Shown: one piece after another, positions 16,856-24,075 of the stretch
Position numbering within the stretch: the stretch's first letter is position 1
Layout of the letters: every line of letters starts with the position of its first letter
Source: a virus
Strand: one strand, 5' to 3'
DNA: 44,586 nucleotides
IMG/VR virus record: IMGVR_UViG_3300029319_000106
Span: 1-44,586 of that record
Made by a program: the position numbers and the translations under genes
Notes under the pieces: generated by a model
The model's database searches: none
Told to the model about the DNA's origin: nothing
What the model saw: the letters and a program-made list of their open reading frames with translations, nothing else

Positions 16856-18549
16856 ATTTGTGCCCATGAACGCATCATCCAACTTACTACCCTGGTCTTT
16901 TTGTTGTCCCAGTTTTTCATGGATATTTGTGATCTTAAACAGTCCTCTTTAAGCATATAAGACATGGCCCAATCGTTCAATTCTTTCATTGTGCCTAGCC
17001 AATACATCAAAGGCACAGTCCATCCTGTTTTCATTTTATTAATAATGTAGTCTGGCATGTGGCCTTTGTAGGCTAACTTTGTTGGTAACTTGGTGTCTGA
17101 CTTGTCTTTGCCAATTTTGTATTGTGAATGCATGTCCATACAGTATTTCATGAAACGTTTTGTTGCTAGAGGAAATCTACCTTCCATAGAAAACTGCATG
17201 CCAAACTTATCATTACGGGAGAAAAATTCTTCAGGAACCTGCGTAATACAATCGACTGCCATGTATGAATTAATCGGATCTTCGGGATTCCAAACATCCT
17301 GAGGTATAACTTTGCATAATTCAGCATGAATATCTTTTGGATTAATTTTATTTGTTAGTTGCACAGGACGTTTTATTCTGTGCATCCACTTCCATATCAT
17401 ATCTTCAAAACTTTTTGGAGGATCATTCCGCAGTTTCCAATATTTAGGATAGCCACCTAGTAATTCATCACCCATGTCGCCGGCCATTGTAACTACAACG
17501 CCTTTTTCACTTAGATATTTGTTTGTTTGATAATACATAGGAATACTCATGTTGTACACTGGTTGCTCCATGGTGTGCATACTTGCGTCCCAGTTTGCTT
17601 TGACACTGTCCGGAGTTACTATTACACTGTGATGATTTAGTTTAAACTCTTCAGCAAATTTTTTTGCACAATTAGCATCATCATTAAAATCTTCTCCGAT
17701 TTTTACGTTAGGAGACATTTTGTTTGTAAATGAATCAAGTTCTCCTAATATTTTTTTTAGTTCATATGCAACCAATGTTGAATCTAATCCACCGGATAGA
17801 AACATACCAAACTTTCTTATGCCAAGAGTGCTCATCTTGACAGTCTCATGTGCTTCATGTCTAAACTGATCAAGGTCAAGTTTGCACTTGGAAGTTGGGG
17901 TAATAACCTTTTGATAAGATTGAATGAATCTTTTATTTGCAACATCATACACCAATGTTTCGCCAGGCATAACTTTCTTTATGTTTTTAAACAAAGTGTT
18001 TCTGGTTGCATTTATTCCCGAGTAACTCATTGCGGCCGCGGCAAATTCATCTATACATCTGCCGTTCGGCACTTTGTTTATCATGCCTTTTATTTCAGAA
18101 CCAAACACAAGGCCTTGTGGAATCTCAGCATAATATAAAGGTTTGATTCCTGCATGATCTCTAGACAAAATTAAATGCTTCCTTGCTTTGTTATAGTATG
18201 CGTAGGCATGCATCGAATCTATTTTTTCATTAACAGTCTCATGTGGCATAGTGCTTAATGCATATGATAGATATTCTGTATCACAAGTAGTCTGTGGTTG
18301 CCAATCAGTTTCTTTTATTAGTTCTTTATAATTAAAAATTTCTCCATTGTAAGTTAACACGCCATGCCTTGTTTCGACTGGTTGTTTGCCTTGATCAGGA
18401 TCTGAAGTTATGGCAAGTAAATTGTGTCCTATGCTGATATCGTCATCATACCAAATACTACTTCCATCAGGGCCTCTATGAGAACATTGCCTTATGTATG
18501 AATTAATATATTCAGGATTGCGTTCTGTTATTCCGTATATGCCACACAT
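16837..18549 (-). CDS. asnB: Asparagine synthetase-like glutamine amidotransferase
   Basis: The protein has the two-domain layout of AsnB. The N-terminal glutaminase starts MCGIYG with the catalytic Cys at position 2, followed by RGPDG and NGEIFNY elements. The ATP pyrophosphatase domain begins with FLSGGLDSTLVAYEL near residue 250. At 570 residues it is full length (E. coli AsnB has 554). It could make asparagine, but AsnB-like enzymes in polysaccharide clusters also amidate sugar uronic acids. Placed in an operon with a glycosyltransferase and an oxygenase, the second role is attractive. It starts one base after the stop of the upstream gene. Confidence 0.9.
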   Translation of the reverse strand: MCGIYGITERNPEYINSYIRQCSHRGPDGSSIWYDDDISIGHNLLAITSDPDQGKQPVETRHGVLTYNGEIFNYKELIKETDWQPQTTCDTEYLSYALSTMPHETVNEKIDSMHAYAYYNKARKHLILSRDHAGIKPLYYAEIPQGLVFGSEIKGMINKVPNGRCIDEFAAAAMSYSGINATRNTLFKNIKKVMPGETLVYDVANKRFIQSYQKVITPTSKCKLDLDQFRHEAHETVKMSTLGIRKFGMFLSGGLDSTLVAYELKKILGELDSFTNKMSPNVKIGEDFNDDANCAKKFAEEFKLNHHSVIVTPDSVKANWDASMHTMEQPVYNMSIPMYYQTNKYLSEKGVVVTMAGDMGDELLGGYPKYWKLRNDPPKSFEDMIWKWMHRIKRPVQLTNKINPKDIHAELCKVIPQDVWNPEDPINSYMAVDCITQVPEEFFSRNDKFGMQFSMEGRFPLATKRFMKYCMDMHSQYKIGKDKSDTKLPTKLAYKGHMPDYIINKMKTGWTVPLMYWLGTMKELNDWAMSYMLKEDCLRSQISMKNWDNKKTRVVSWMMRSWAQIYDIQS

Positions 18550-18550
18550 G

Positions 18551-19273
18551 CTACCAATTTCTAGTTTGAGTCCATCTACCTATCATGTTGATACTCCACC
18601 TAGGTGATTGTGCTCCTGCTCTTGGTTCGACTGAATGCACTGCGTATTTTTGATTAAAAAACATTACAAAATTGTTATCCTTGTATTCACATGTTTTGAC
18701 AATAGGTCCTGGTTCATATAGTTCATTATTTTGTTTTGAGTCCCAGCCAGATTCAAAAGTTTGCTTGTGGATATTGAATCCTCCGCCTGTGCTGTTATCA
18801 TGTTTGAAATACAATAATCCGGCATACACTTCATTTTTATTATCAACGTGCGGAGTTCTGGTTGTTGCTCCTTCTGTAACCACATTGTGTCTGACAAACT
18901 GACAGTCTGTGTAACAATTGGCTTTGTTATATGCTTTGCCTTTCTCTGTTACTATTCTACCACGTGCAATAGCATATTTTACATTGAAAGGTTCCCACAT
19001 GTCAAGGACCTGATCAAAAAACTCTTTGCTTGTATGAAATTCAAAAAACTCTTGCCATAAATTAGAAATAGGCCAGTTATCTTCCTGCAACACATGGTAT
19101 TTTACTCTTCTGCTCTGGTCTGGACCTACCGGTCGATTTGAAACATAAGATTCAGGTAAAGTGCTTTTTAACTCTAGAAAAATATCTTCATCCAAAGCGT
19201 TTTCAATAATAACATGCGGATATGGTTTTGCATTAACCTTCTTAAGATTTTGCAATACACTTAATTTGTTCAT
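18551..19273 (-). CDS. 2-oxoglutarate/Fe(II)-dependent oxygenase-like protein
   Basis: The 240-residue protein has the 2OG oxygenase layout: H-x-D in TPHVDNKNE near residue 138, GLLYF with a Gly-rich turn (STGGGF), the distal His in YAVHSVEPR near 211, and the 2-oxoglutarate Arg in SPRWSINMIG. It is typical of the small oxygenases found in marine T4-like phages. Its start overlaps the upstream glycosyltransferase stop by ATGA, and it precedes the amidotransferase by one base. The substrate is unknown; a sugar or peptide side chain is possible. Confidence 0.75.
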   Translation of the reverse strand: MNKLSVLQNLKKVNAKPYPHVIIENALDEDIFLELKSTLPESYVSNRPVGPDQSRRVKYHVLQEDNWPISNLWQEFFEFHTSKEFFDQVLDMWEPFNVKYAIARGRIVTEKGKAYNKANCYTDCQFVRHNVVTEGATTRTPHVDNKNEVYAGLLYFKHDNSTGGGFNIHKQTFESGWDSKQNNELYEPGPIVKTCEYKDNNFVMFFNQKYAVHSVEPRAGAQSPRWSINMIGRWTQTRNW

Positions 19274-19944
19274 GCACTGAAAAGATTAATAAGTTCTTTC
19301 TTCCACACATCAGCATATTCACAGTCACGATAGTTTTCAAACCACGGACCGCCTTCGGTGTAGTGTAAAATTTTTGGTGAACCGTCTTTTGGTTCTTTAT
19401 ACCATCCAACTAACCAATTGTATTCATGTGGTAAGGATCCTATTTCACTGTCATCTAACCAACTAAATCTGTGCAGGTATTTTCCTGTTTCCTTGTTTAT
19501 TAGTTCCGGTGTTAATTTTTTATTAGAAGGATGTCCACAGTTCCATAACACCATTGAACTCCAGTTTTTTCTTGGATATAGCAATTGAACTTGCCCGTCC
19601 ATTTTGGTTCCTTCTTCGGGAGTATAATCATGTTGCACACAAACAACTGCTTTTGTATCATCACAAAATTTTTCTAATTCACTTGGAGATATTTTCCAAA
19701 CAAAATCGCAATCACAAAACACCGCCCAGCCTTTGTATTCTTGCAAATAAGGAATAAAAAATCTTGTAAACGTAAATTCAGTAGAAGATAATTTATCTAC
19801 TTGCCTTGTATAAAGTCCTTGCTCACGCAGTTCAGATTGTTTTAAAGCAACAACATCTGCTTTACCATTCCTACGTTTAATAGAATGTTCGCAAACCTGA
19901 TACGCAATGTCTTCTCTGGTATCATATCCAACATAAACTTTCAT
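19270..19944 (-). CDS. GT-A glycosyltransferase with DXD motif
   Basis: The 224-residue protein opens MKVYVGYDTRED, a common start in phage glycosyltransferases, and has a clear DXD at 78-80 (FCDCDF). A WSSMVLWNC segment near residue 127 and an HYTEGGPWF segment near 195 match the GT8-like acceptor and metal-binding His positions. It leads the minus operon with the oxygenase and amidotransferase. The ATG at 19944 lies 5 bases after an AATAATTA octamer, part of a 16-base palindrome, with no Shine-Dalgarno site. Confidence 0.75.
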   Translation of the reverse strand: MKVYVGYDTREDIAYQVCEHSIKRRNGKADVVALKQSELREQGLYTRQVDKLSSTEFTFTRFFIPYLQEYKGWAVFCDCDFVWKISPSELEKFCDDTKAVVCVQHDYTPEEGTKMDGQVQLLYPRKNWSSMVLWNCGHPSNKKLTPELINKETGKYLHRFSWLDDSEIGSLPHEYNWLVGWYKEPKDGSPKILHYTEGGPWFENYRDCEYADVWKKELINLFSA

Positions 19945-19970
19945 GCTTGTAATTATTAATAATTAATTTT
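19945..19970. promoter_or_regulatory. Palindromic divergent start region, TAATTATTAATAATTA
   Basis: A perfect 16-base palindrome occupies 19950-19965. Each strand has an AATAATTA octamer ending exactly 5 bases before a start codon: plus strand 19958-19965 before the ATG at 19971, minus strand 19957-19950 before the ATG at 19944. No host-type -35 box is evident on either side. Confidence 0.45.
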
Positions 19971-20639
19971 ATGCGTACAGAATTAGATGAACTGAGATCT
20001 GCTGGATACAATTTTGAACATCCATTCGATGTTATCCACATGTTTGAAAGAAAGATTGCGAATTATACTGGAGCTCCAATGGCCATTGTGGTTGATTCAT
20101 GCACCCATGCCATAGAACTTTGTCTAAGATATTATATGAAGGCGACTGATTTAAAATTAACTTGTCCGAAACACACTTATCTATCTGTGCCTATGACATT
20201 GCACAATTTGTCCTTACCATTCGAGTGGACTGACGAGAATTGGATTGGGCATTACAAATTAGGAAATACTTCTGTGTATGATTCTGCTGTGCGGTTTACT
20301 TCTGGAATGTATATGGATAATACAGATATGTGTTTAAGTTTTCAATATCAAAAACAACTTAAAATAGGAAAAGGTGGAGCGATTTTGACCGACAACACTC
20401 AATTGTGTGATTGGTTAAAACTAGTCAGACATGATGGTCGTGATGAAATTTATTCTCCATGGACTGGCCAACCTAAATTTAGTGAACCTGGATACCATTA
20501 TAATCTTATTCCTGAAGATTGTGCTTTAGGCATAATGCTTATGGATCAACTTCCAAAACATAACCCCGATGCTAAAGAAAATGCCTACACAGGTTATCCT
20601 GATTTGTCTAATAGATTAACTTTCTTGAGCAAATCCTGA
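19971..20639 (+). CDS. Short DegT/DnrJ/EryC1-type sugar aminotransferase
   Basis: The 222-residue protein matches the PLP domain of sugar aminotransferases. It has a cofactor-phosphate segment DSCTHAIEL near residue 42, an Asp in SVYDSA (D104) for the pyridine nitrogen, and the Schiff-base lysine K128 in SFQYQKQLKIGKGGA. A VRHDGRDE segment follows. Full-length members have 360-400 residues, so the C-terminal small domain is missing or greatly reduced, and no frameshifted remainder is seen downstream because the next gene is convergent. It may be a reduced but working form, or one that needs a partner. It fits production of an amino sugar. Confidence 0.75.
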   Translation: MRTELDELRSAGYNFEHPFDVIHMFERKIANYTGAPMAIVVDSCTHAIELCLRYYMKATDLKLTCPKHTYLSVPMTLHNLSLPFEWTDENWIGHYKLGNTSVYDSAVRFTSGMYMDNTDMCLSFQYQKQLKIGKGGAILTDNTQLCDWLKLVRHDGRDEIYSPWTGQPKFSEPGYHYNLIPEDCALGIMLMDQLPKHNPDAKENAYTGYPDLSNRLTFLSKS

Positions 20640-21164
20640 AACTTGTAAACTGAACTTATTTTCCATTCCACAGTTTGCACCAATGTGTTCTATTTCAGTG
20701 CACCACAAGTGCCCACTACCCTGTTTCCATCCTGAACAAACTTTAGGCACTCCTTTATGATTAACTTGTATGAAGTGTCCATTTTTCCATTCTTCTAAAT
20801 TAATATTTGCTCTTACTCTAGGACGTGTGTCATTAGGAAAACGTTTTTTGATTTGATAAAACATATCTCTATGTAATGGTATAATGTTTCCTGGACGGAG
20901 TCTAATGGAACTTACTGTAACAACTTCCATGCCTAATTTTTTGCCAAGGTCATCATAATCTACTTGATCTTCGTTCCACCACAATTGACTTATTTCGGTA
21001 TTATCATATGTGTACGTTTCCGGCATACCGCCGAATCTGTCATGAATATCCTTTAATTCTACTCGGTGATGTGCAATACAAGATTGACCTTTATTGCCAT
21101 CATAATCTTGCTTGATGTAAAAGTCATAATCTAAATCTATCTGTATTTCTTTATAAATTGGCAT
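20616..21164 (-). CDS. Aspartyl/asparaginyl hydroxylase-like oxygenase
   Basis: The 182-residue protein has a compact cupin-like pattern: RLRPGNIIPLHRDMF with H98 and D100 as possible iron ligands, then RANINLEEWKNGHFIQV and a C-terminal LWCTEIEHIGANCG segment that could provide the second His. This resembles aspartyl/asparaginyl beta-hydroxylase-like proteins, which are 2OG-dependent. The start lies within the last codons of uvsY, in another frame. It is thus the last gene of the recombination operon, although its role there is unclear. Its 3' end overlaps the convergent aminotransferase gene by 24 bases. Confidence 0.65.
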   Translation of the reverse strand: MPIYKEIQIDLDYDFYIKQDYDGNKGQSCIAHHRVELKDIHDRFGGMPETYTYDNTEISQLWWNEDQVDYDDLGKKLGMEVVTVSSIRLRPGNIIPLHRDMFYQIKKRFPNDTRPRVRANINLEEWKNGHFIQVNHKGVPKVCSGWKQGSGHLWCTEIEHIGANCGMENKFSLQVSGFAQES

Positions 21165-21609
21165 CTTCCATTCCTGCTACTCTAAGTTTTACAATATTAG
21201 TTATGTGCCATTGTTTCTGGTCTAGTGCTTTTATTACGCCTAACCATTTATTTCGCAGGAGTGCCCATTCATTCACTATTGCTTCATAATCACACACTTC
21301 ATCTTCACCTTCAGCATATTTTTCTGCGTCACGAGACGTAAGAGCACGTTGATAATTTTCTAAATATTTTTTATAATGCTTAGTTCTTAATCTACGATGT
21401 TGTATTTCTAAATGTTTTAAGATCCCTTCTACTTCTTGCAGTTGTCTAAATCGTTCTTCAACCACGCCAGGCATAGAAGCAGATTGTTTCTCTATGTTGC
21501 CATGCAGTTTTACTTCTGCAGATGCTCTTTCAAGTTCTGTTTCATAATGAAGTATTGCATCAGGAATCTTAGAAATATCTTGGCTCACTATTGAAAACCA
21601 ATTTGCCAT
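21151..21609 (-). CDS. uvsY: UvsY-like recombination mediator
   Basis: UvsY loads the UvsX recombinase onto DNA coated by gp32. This 152-residue protein is mostly helical and charged, close in size to T4 UvsY (137). It shows a Lys/Arg-rich centre (HRRLRTKHYKKYLENY), then LTSRDAEKYAEGEDEV near residues 90-105 and a C-terminal LDQKQWHITNIVKLRVAGMED segment, as in UvsY of marine T4-like phages. The context, downstream of uvsX and gp32, supports the call. The start overlaps the stop of the small acidic gene by TAATG. Confidence 0.8.
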   Translation of the reverse strand: MANWFSIVSQDISKIPDAILHYETELERASAEVKLHGNIEKQSASMPGVVEERFRQLQEVEGILKHLEIQHRRLRTKHYKKYLENYQRALTSRDAEKYAEGEDEVCDYEAIVNEWALLRNKWLGVIKALDQKQWHITNIVKLRVAGMEDANL

Positions 21610-21866
21610 TAATCATAATCTGAATATTCTTCCGAATGGCCATCACCGTAATCATATTCATCCTCTTCATCTGCGTTATCTTCTAGTATTTCACGCACAG
21701 CATCATCAAGTTCATCATCTATGCCAATTAGTTCCTTAAGTTCTTCGTCTGTTGTTCCGTGATCCAAAGCAATATCAATAAATTTTGATGCAACGATATC
21801 TCGCTCTTTGACATTTGAGTATGCCTTAACAAGGCTCCACATATCAATCAGCATTTGCATCTCCAT
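21609..21866 (-). CDS. Small acidic protein between uvsX and uvsY
   Basis: The 85-residue protein has a helical N-terminal half (WSLVKAYSNVKERDIVASKF) and a highly acidic C terminus rich in Asp, Glu and Tyr. I recognise no domain. Similar small acidic proteins occur beside uvsX in other marine T4-like phages from general knowledge, and a role in recombination or transcription is possible. The start overlaps the end of uvsX; three closely spaced ATG codons (21866, 21860, 21854) are possible starts. Confidence 0.65.
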   Translation of the reverse strand: MEMQMLIDMWSLVKAYSNVKERDIVASKFIDIALDHGTTDEELKELIGIDDELDDAVREILEDNADEEDEYDYGDGHSEEYSDYD

Positions 21867-22935
21867 CTTGTATTACTTGTTGTACCTCTTGTGTTTGTAA
21901 GTCATCGATTACGACTTGGTTACTTACCTCTTGCATGACAATTTCTAAATTCTCTTTGCCCCATTGCTTACGATAATCTAAAAGTTCCTTGCCATCTGCT
22001 GTTATATATTTTAATCTGTTACCTTGTTGCGTAATTAGGCCTTTCTTTTCAAACAAATCAATAAGTCCACTGTACGGATCCATGCCTGTTTCATAAGGTA
22101 TTTTAAGTTGTACGCCTTCGAATGGCTTTGCAAATCTTGTTTTCATAACTTTACAAGCGGCCCTTATGCCTCTTACTTCTGATATTTTGTTGCCAGCTTC
22201 ATCTTCTTTTAGTTTTAACTTCTTCATTGCAACAACAATACTAGAAGCATAAACAAATCCTTGTCCTCCTGATATTTTATCATCAGGGTCAAACATGTCT
22301 TGTGATGCATACGTGTGGTTAGTTGCTACCATACCAACATTGTATGAACCAAACATGTTCACACAGTTTCTTACTAGTGCGGTTAGTGCTTTAGGTTTAC
22401 GCCCTAAATCACCTTTCATGTCTCCTTTGTTGAATTGATCAACATCAGTAGGAGTCATCATCATGCCCAAAGAATCTAGCACAAATAAAACTTTTGGTCT
22501 TTCTTCTGGATCTTTATCACCATAGTCTGTTTTGTAATCTTTCACAAAGTTTGATATTGTTTTAGCAACATCATCGATCATGCTCATGCCTAATCGCAAC
22601 AACTTCTCTTCTGATGTGTCAACGCCTATTGCTTTTAGCCATGCTTCATCTAGGGCATTTTCAGAATCAATTAAAATTACAAATATGTCCTTTGCCTGTG
22701 CTTCACGTATAATGTTTCCTGAGCAAATATAGGACTTGCCTGACCCCGATTCACCTGCAAACACAGTAACTTTGCCTAATGGAATGCCTTTATAAAAATC
22801 TCCGGATATCAAATAATTTAAAGCATAGTTGCCTGTTGATATCCAATCAGTAGGATCATTAAATCCTACTCCTAATCCATCTATGCTTTTTGTAATGTTC
22901 TTTCTAAACTTTGTAACGTCAAACGGTTTTACCAT
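21844..22935 (-). CDS. uvsX: RecA-like recombinase UvsX
   Basis: UvsX carries out strand exchange in T4-type recombination-dependent replication. The 363-residue protein has a Walker A motif GESGSGKS near 60-67, a Walker B-like LFVLDSLGMM segment near 148-157 and an ISGGQGF loop with KISG near 220, as in RecA-family DNA-binding loops. The C terminus is acidic and Gln-rich. A host-type promoter with consensus boxes lies just upstream and a Shine-Dalgarno site (GAGAGGT) precedes the ATG, so here initiation is conventional. Confidence 0.95.
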   Translation of the reverse strand: MVKPFDVTKFRKNITKSIDGLGVGFNDPTDWISTGNYALNYLISGDFYKGIPLGKVTVFAGESGSGKSYICSGNIIREAQAKDIFVILIDSENALDEAWLKAIGVDTSEEKLLRLGMSMIDDVAKTISNFVKDYKTDYGDKDPEERPKVLFVLDSLGMMMTPTDVDQFNKGDMKGDLGRKPKALTALVRNCVNMFGSYNVGMVATNHTYASQDMFDPDDKISGGQGFVYASSIVVAMKKLKLKEDEAGNKISEVRGIRAACKVMKTRFAKPFEGVQLKIPYETGMDPYSGLIDLFEKKGLITQQGNRLKYITADGKELLDYRKQWGKENLEIVMQEVSNQVVIDDLQTQEVQQVIQDGDANAD

Positions 22936-22952
22936 ATCTACCTCTCAAATTT

Positions 22953-22982
22953 ATTATAATACTTTTTGGTTCACTATGTCAA
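22953..22982 (-). promoter_or_regulatory. Consensus host-type promoter for uvsX
   Basis: On the minus strand TTGACA (22982-22977) and TATAAT (22958-22953) are both exact consensus, with an 18-base spacer. Transcription would start near 22946, leaving a leader of about ten bases with the Shine-Dalgarno GAGAGGT before the ATG at 22935. Confidence 0.85.
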
Positions 22983-23003
22983 TGGGGGAGTTGCCTCCCC
23001 CAT
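22982..23003 (-). terminator. GC-rich hairpin at the 3' end of gp32
   Basis: Arms 22982-22990 and 22995-23003 form a 9-base-pair stem, ATGGGGGAG with CTCCCCCAT, around a four-base loop (GCAA on the minus strand). It follows the gp32 stop by a few bases. No U-run follows, so it may be a weak terminator or a 3'-end stabiliser. The uvsX -35 box begins on its last base. Confidence 0.6.
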
Positions 23004-23008
23004 ACAAT

Positions 23009-23998
23009 TTAAGACTTTTGTTGTCTTGCTCTGATCATTGCCAGGATGTCTTCTGCTTTTGATCCTGTTTCAGGAGCTGCCTCAGTTGTTGGAGTAACTG
23101 GTGCTGTCTCTACTGCAACTGGTTCTGGAGCAGGTGCTGGCGCAACTGTTTCTGCCGCTGGTGCTGGTGCTGGTGTTTCAGCTACAGGAGCCGCAGGAGC
23201 AGTTGTCTCAGGTGCTTTTATTCCATATGGACGATAGTACTGACCAAACTTTTCCAAGTCATATGGTTCACCATCAACAGATGCTCTGAACATTTCTTCA
23301 ATTACTTTCAGTTCAACTTCTGTTGGTTTCTTCGGCAAGTAATCACCCAAGTTGTGTAAACCATGTGTATCAATCGCTTGTTGTTGTTCTGGTGTAAGCG
23401 GTGATGTTTTCCTTGACCATTTTGATGTTGAATAATCAGCATAACCACCTTTGGTAGTTTTGTTGATTCTAAAGTCAACACCTCTTGTGTAGTCGGTTGG
23501 CAGATCTTCCATTTCTGGATCCATCAAAGCACTCTTAATAATGTTGAATATTTGTGGCCCAATAATGAAACGTCTGATTGGATTTTCTGGAGTTGCATCT
23601 TCTTGCATAGGAGAAGAAACTACAAATCCTTGGAATACGTATGAACGTTTTTTCCAATATTTTCTCCCCATATCTTCCAATGACTTATCCTTAAACCATG
23701 GACGGACTTCTGCCAATACAGGACATGCTTCGCCATACATTTCCATGCATGGTACTTGGACCAATAACGGACTTGATGATGCATCTCCTTTGATCGAATT
23801 GAAAGGCAGTTTGATCATTGCTCTTTCTGTCCAAAAGAATGTGTTGTTAGGATCTTTGTCTGGAAGGAATCGAACCACTGCTTCTGTATTTTCAGCAATG
23901 TTCCAGTGTGGGTATATTGCATTGTCACCCCCGCCCTCACCTTGAGGTTTGGAAGTTTGAGCCTGCAATTTAGCTCTTATTTCTGCTAGTGTTGCCAT
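23009..23998 (-). CDS. gp32: Single-stranded DNA-binding protein gp32
   Basis: gp32 coats single-stranded DNA in T4 replication and recombination. The 329-residue protein has the gp32-type core, with YPHWNIAENTEAVVRFLPD (about 29-47), a WTERAMIKLPFNSIKG segment, and WKKRSYVFQGFVV near 115-130. T4 gp32 holds zinc with one His and three Cys; here only C84 and C92 (CMEMYGEAC) are visible in that region, so the zinc site looks reduced or lost. An Ala/Pro/Glu-rich linker from about residue 256 leads to a short basic tail ending IRARQQKS. A strong Shine-Dalgarno site (AAGGAGG) and a leader hairpin precede the ATG. Confidence 0.9.
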   Translation of the reverse strand: MATLAEIRAKLQAQTSKPQGEGGGDNAIYPHWNIAENTEAVVRFLPDKDPNNTFFWTERAMIKLPFNSIKGDASSSPLLVQVPCMEMYGEACPVLAEVRPWFKDKSLEDMGRKYWKKRSYVFQGFVVSSPMQEDATPENPIRRFIIGPQIFNIIKSALMDPEMEDLPTDYTRGVDFRINKTTKGGYADYSTSKWSRKTSPLTPEQQQAIDTHGLHNLGDYLPKKPTEVELKVIEEMFRASVDGEPYDLEKFGQYYRPYGIKAPETTAPAAPVAETPAPAPAAETVAPAPAPEPVAVETAPVTPTTEAAPETGSKAEDILAMIRARQQKS

Positions 23999-24024
23999 AA
24001 TGTAAGCCTCCTTTGTTTTGCCTA

Positions 24025-24044
24025 ATGTGTATCACTATACACAT
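24025..24044 (-). promoter_or_regulatory. Stem-loop in the gp32 leader, possible autoregulatory site
   Basis: Arms 24025-24032 and 24037-24044 form a perfect 8-base-pair stem with a four-base loop (AGTG on the minus strand). It lies about 26 bases before the gp32 ATG and upstream of the Shine-Dalgarno site. T4 gp32 represses its own translation by binding a structured leader, so a similar role is possible here. Confidence 0.5.
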
Positions 24045-24047
24045 ACA

Positions 24048-24075
24048 AGTATATATAAATTTAATCTAAAGTCAA
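24048..24075 (-). promoter_or_regulatory. Host-type promoter for gp32
   Basis: On the minus strand TTGACT (24075-24070), a 16-base spacer and TATACT (24053-24048) would start transcription near 24041, at the leader stem-loop. The -35 box lies in the last codons of the upstream gene. Confidence 0.5.
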
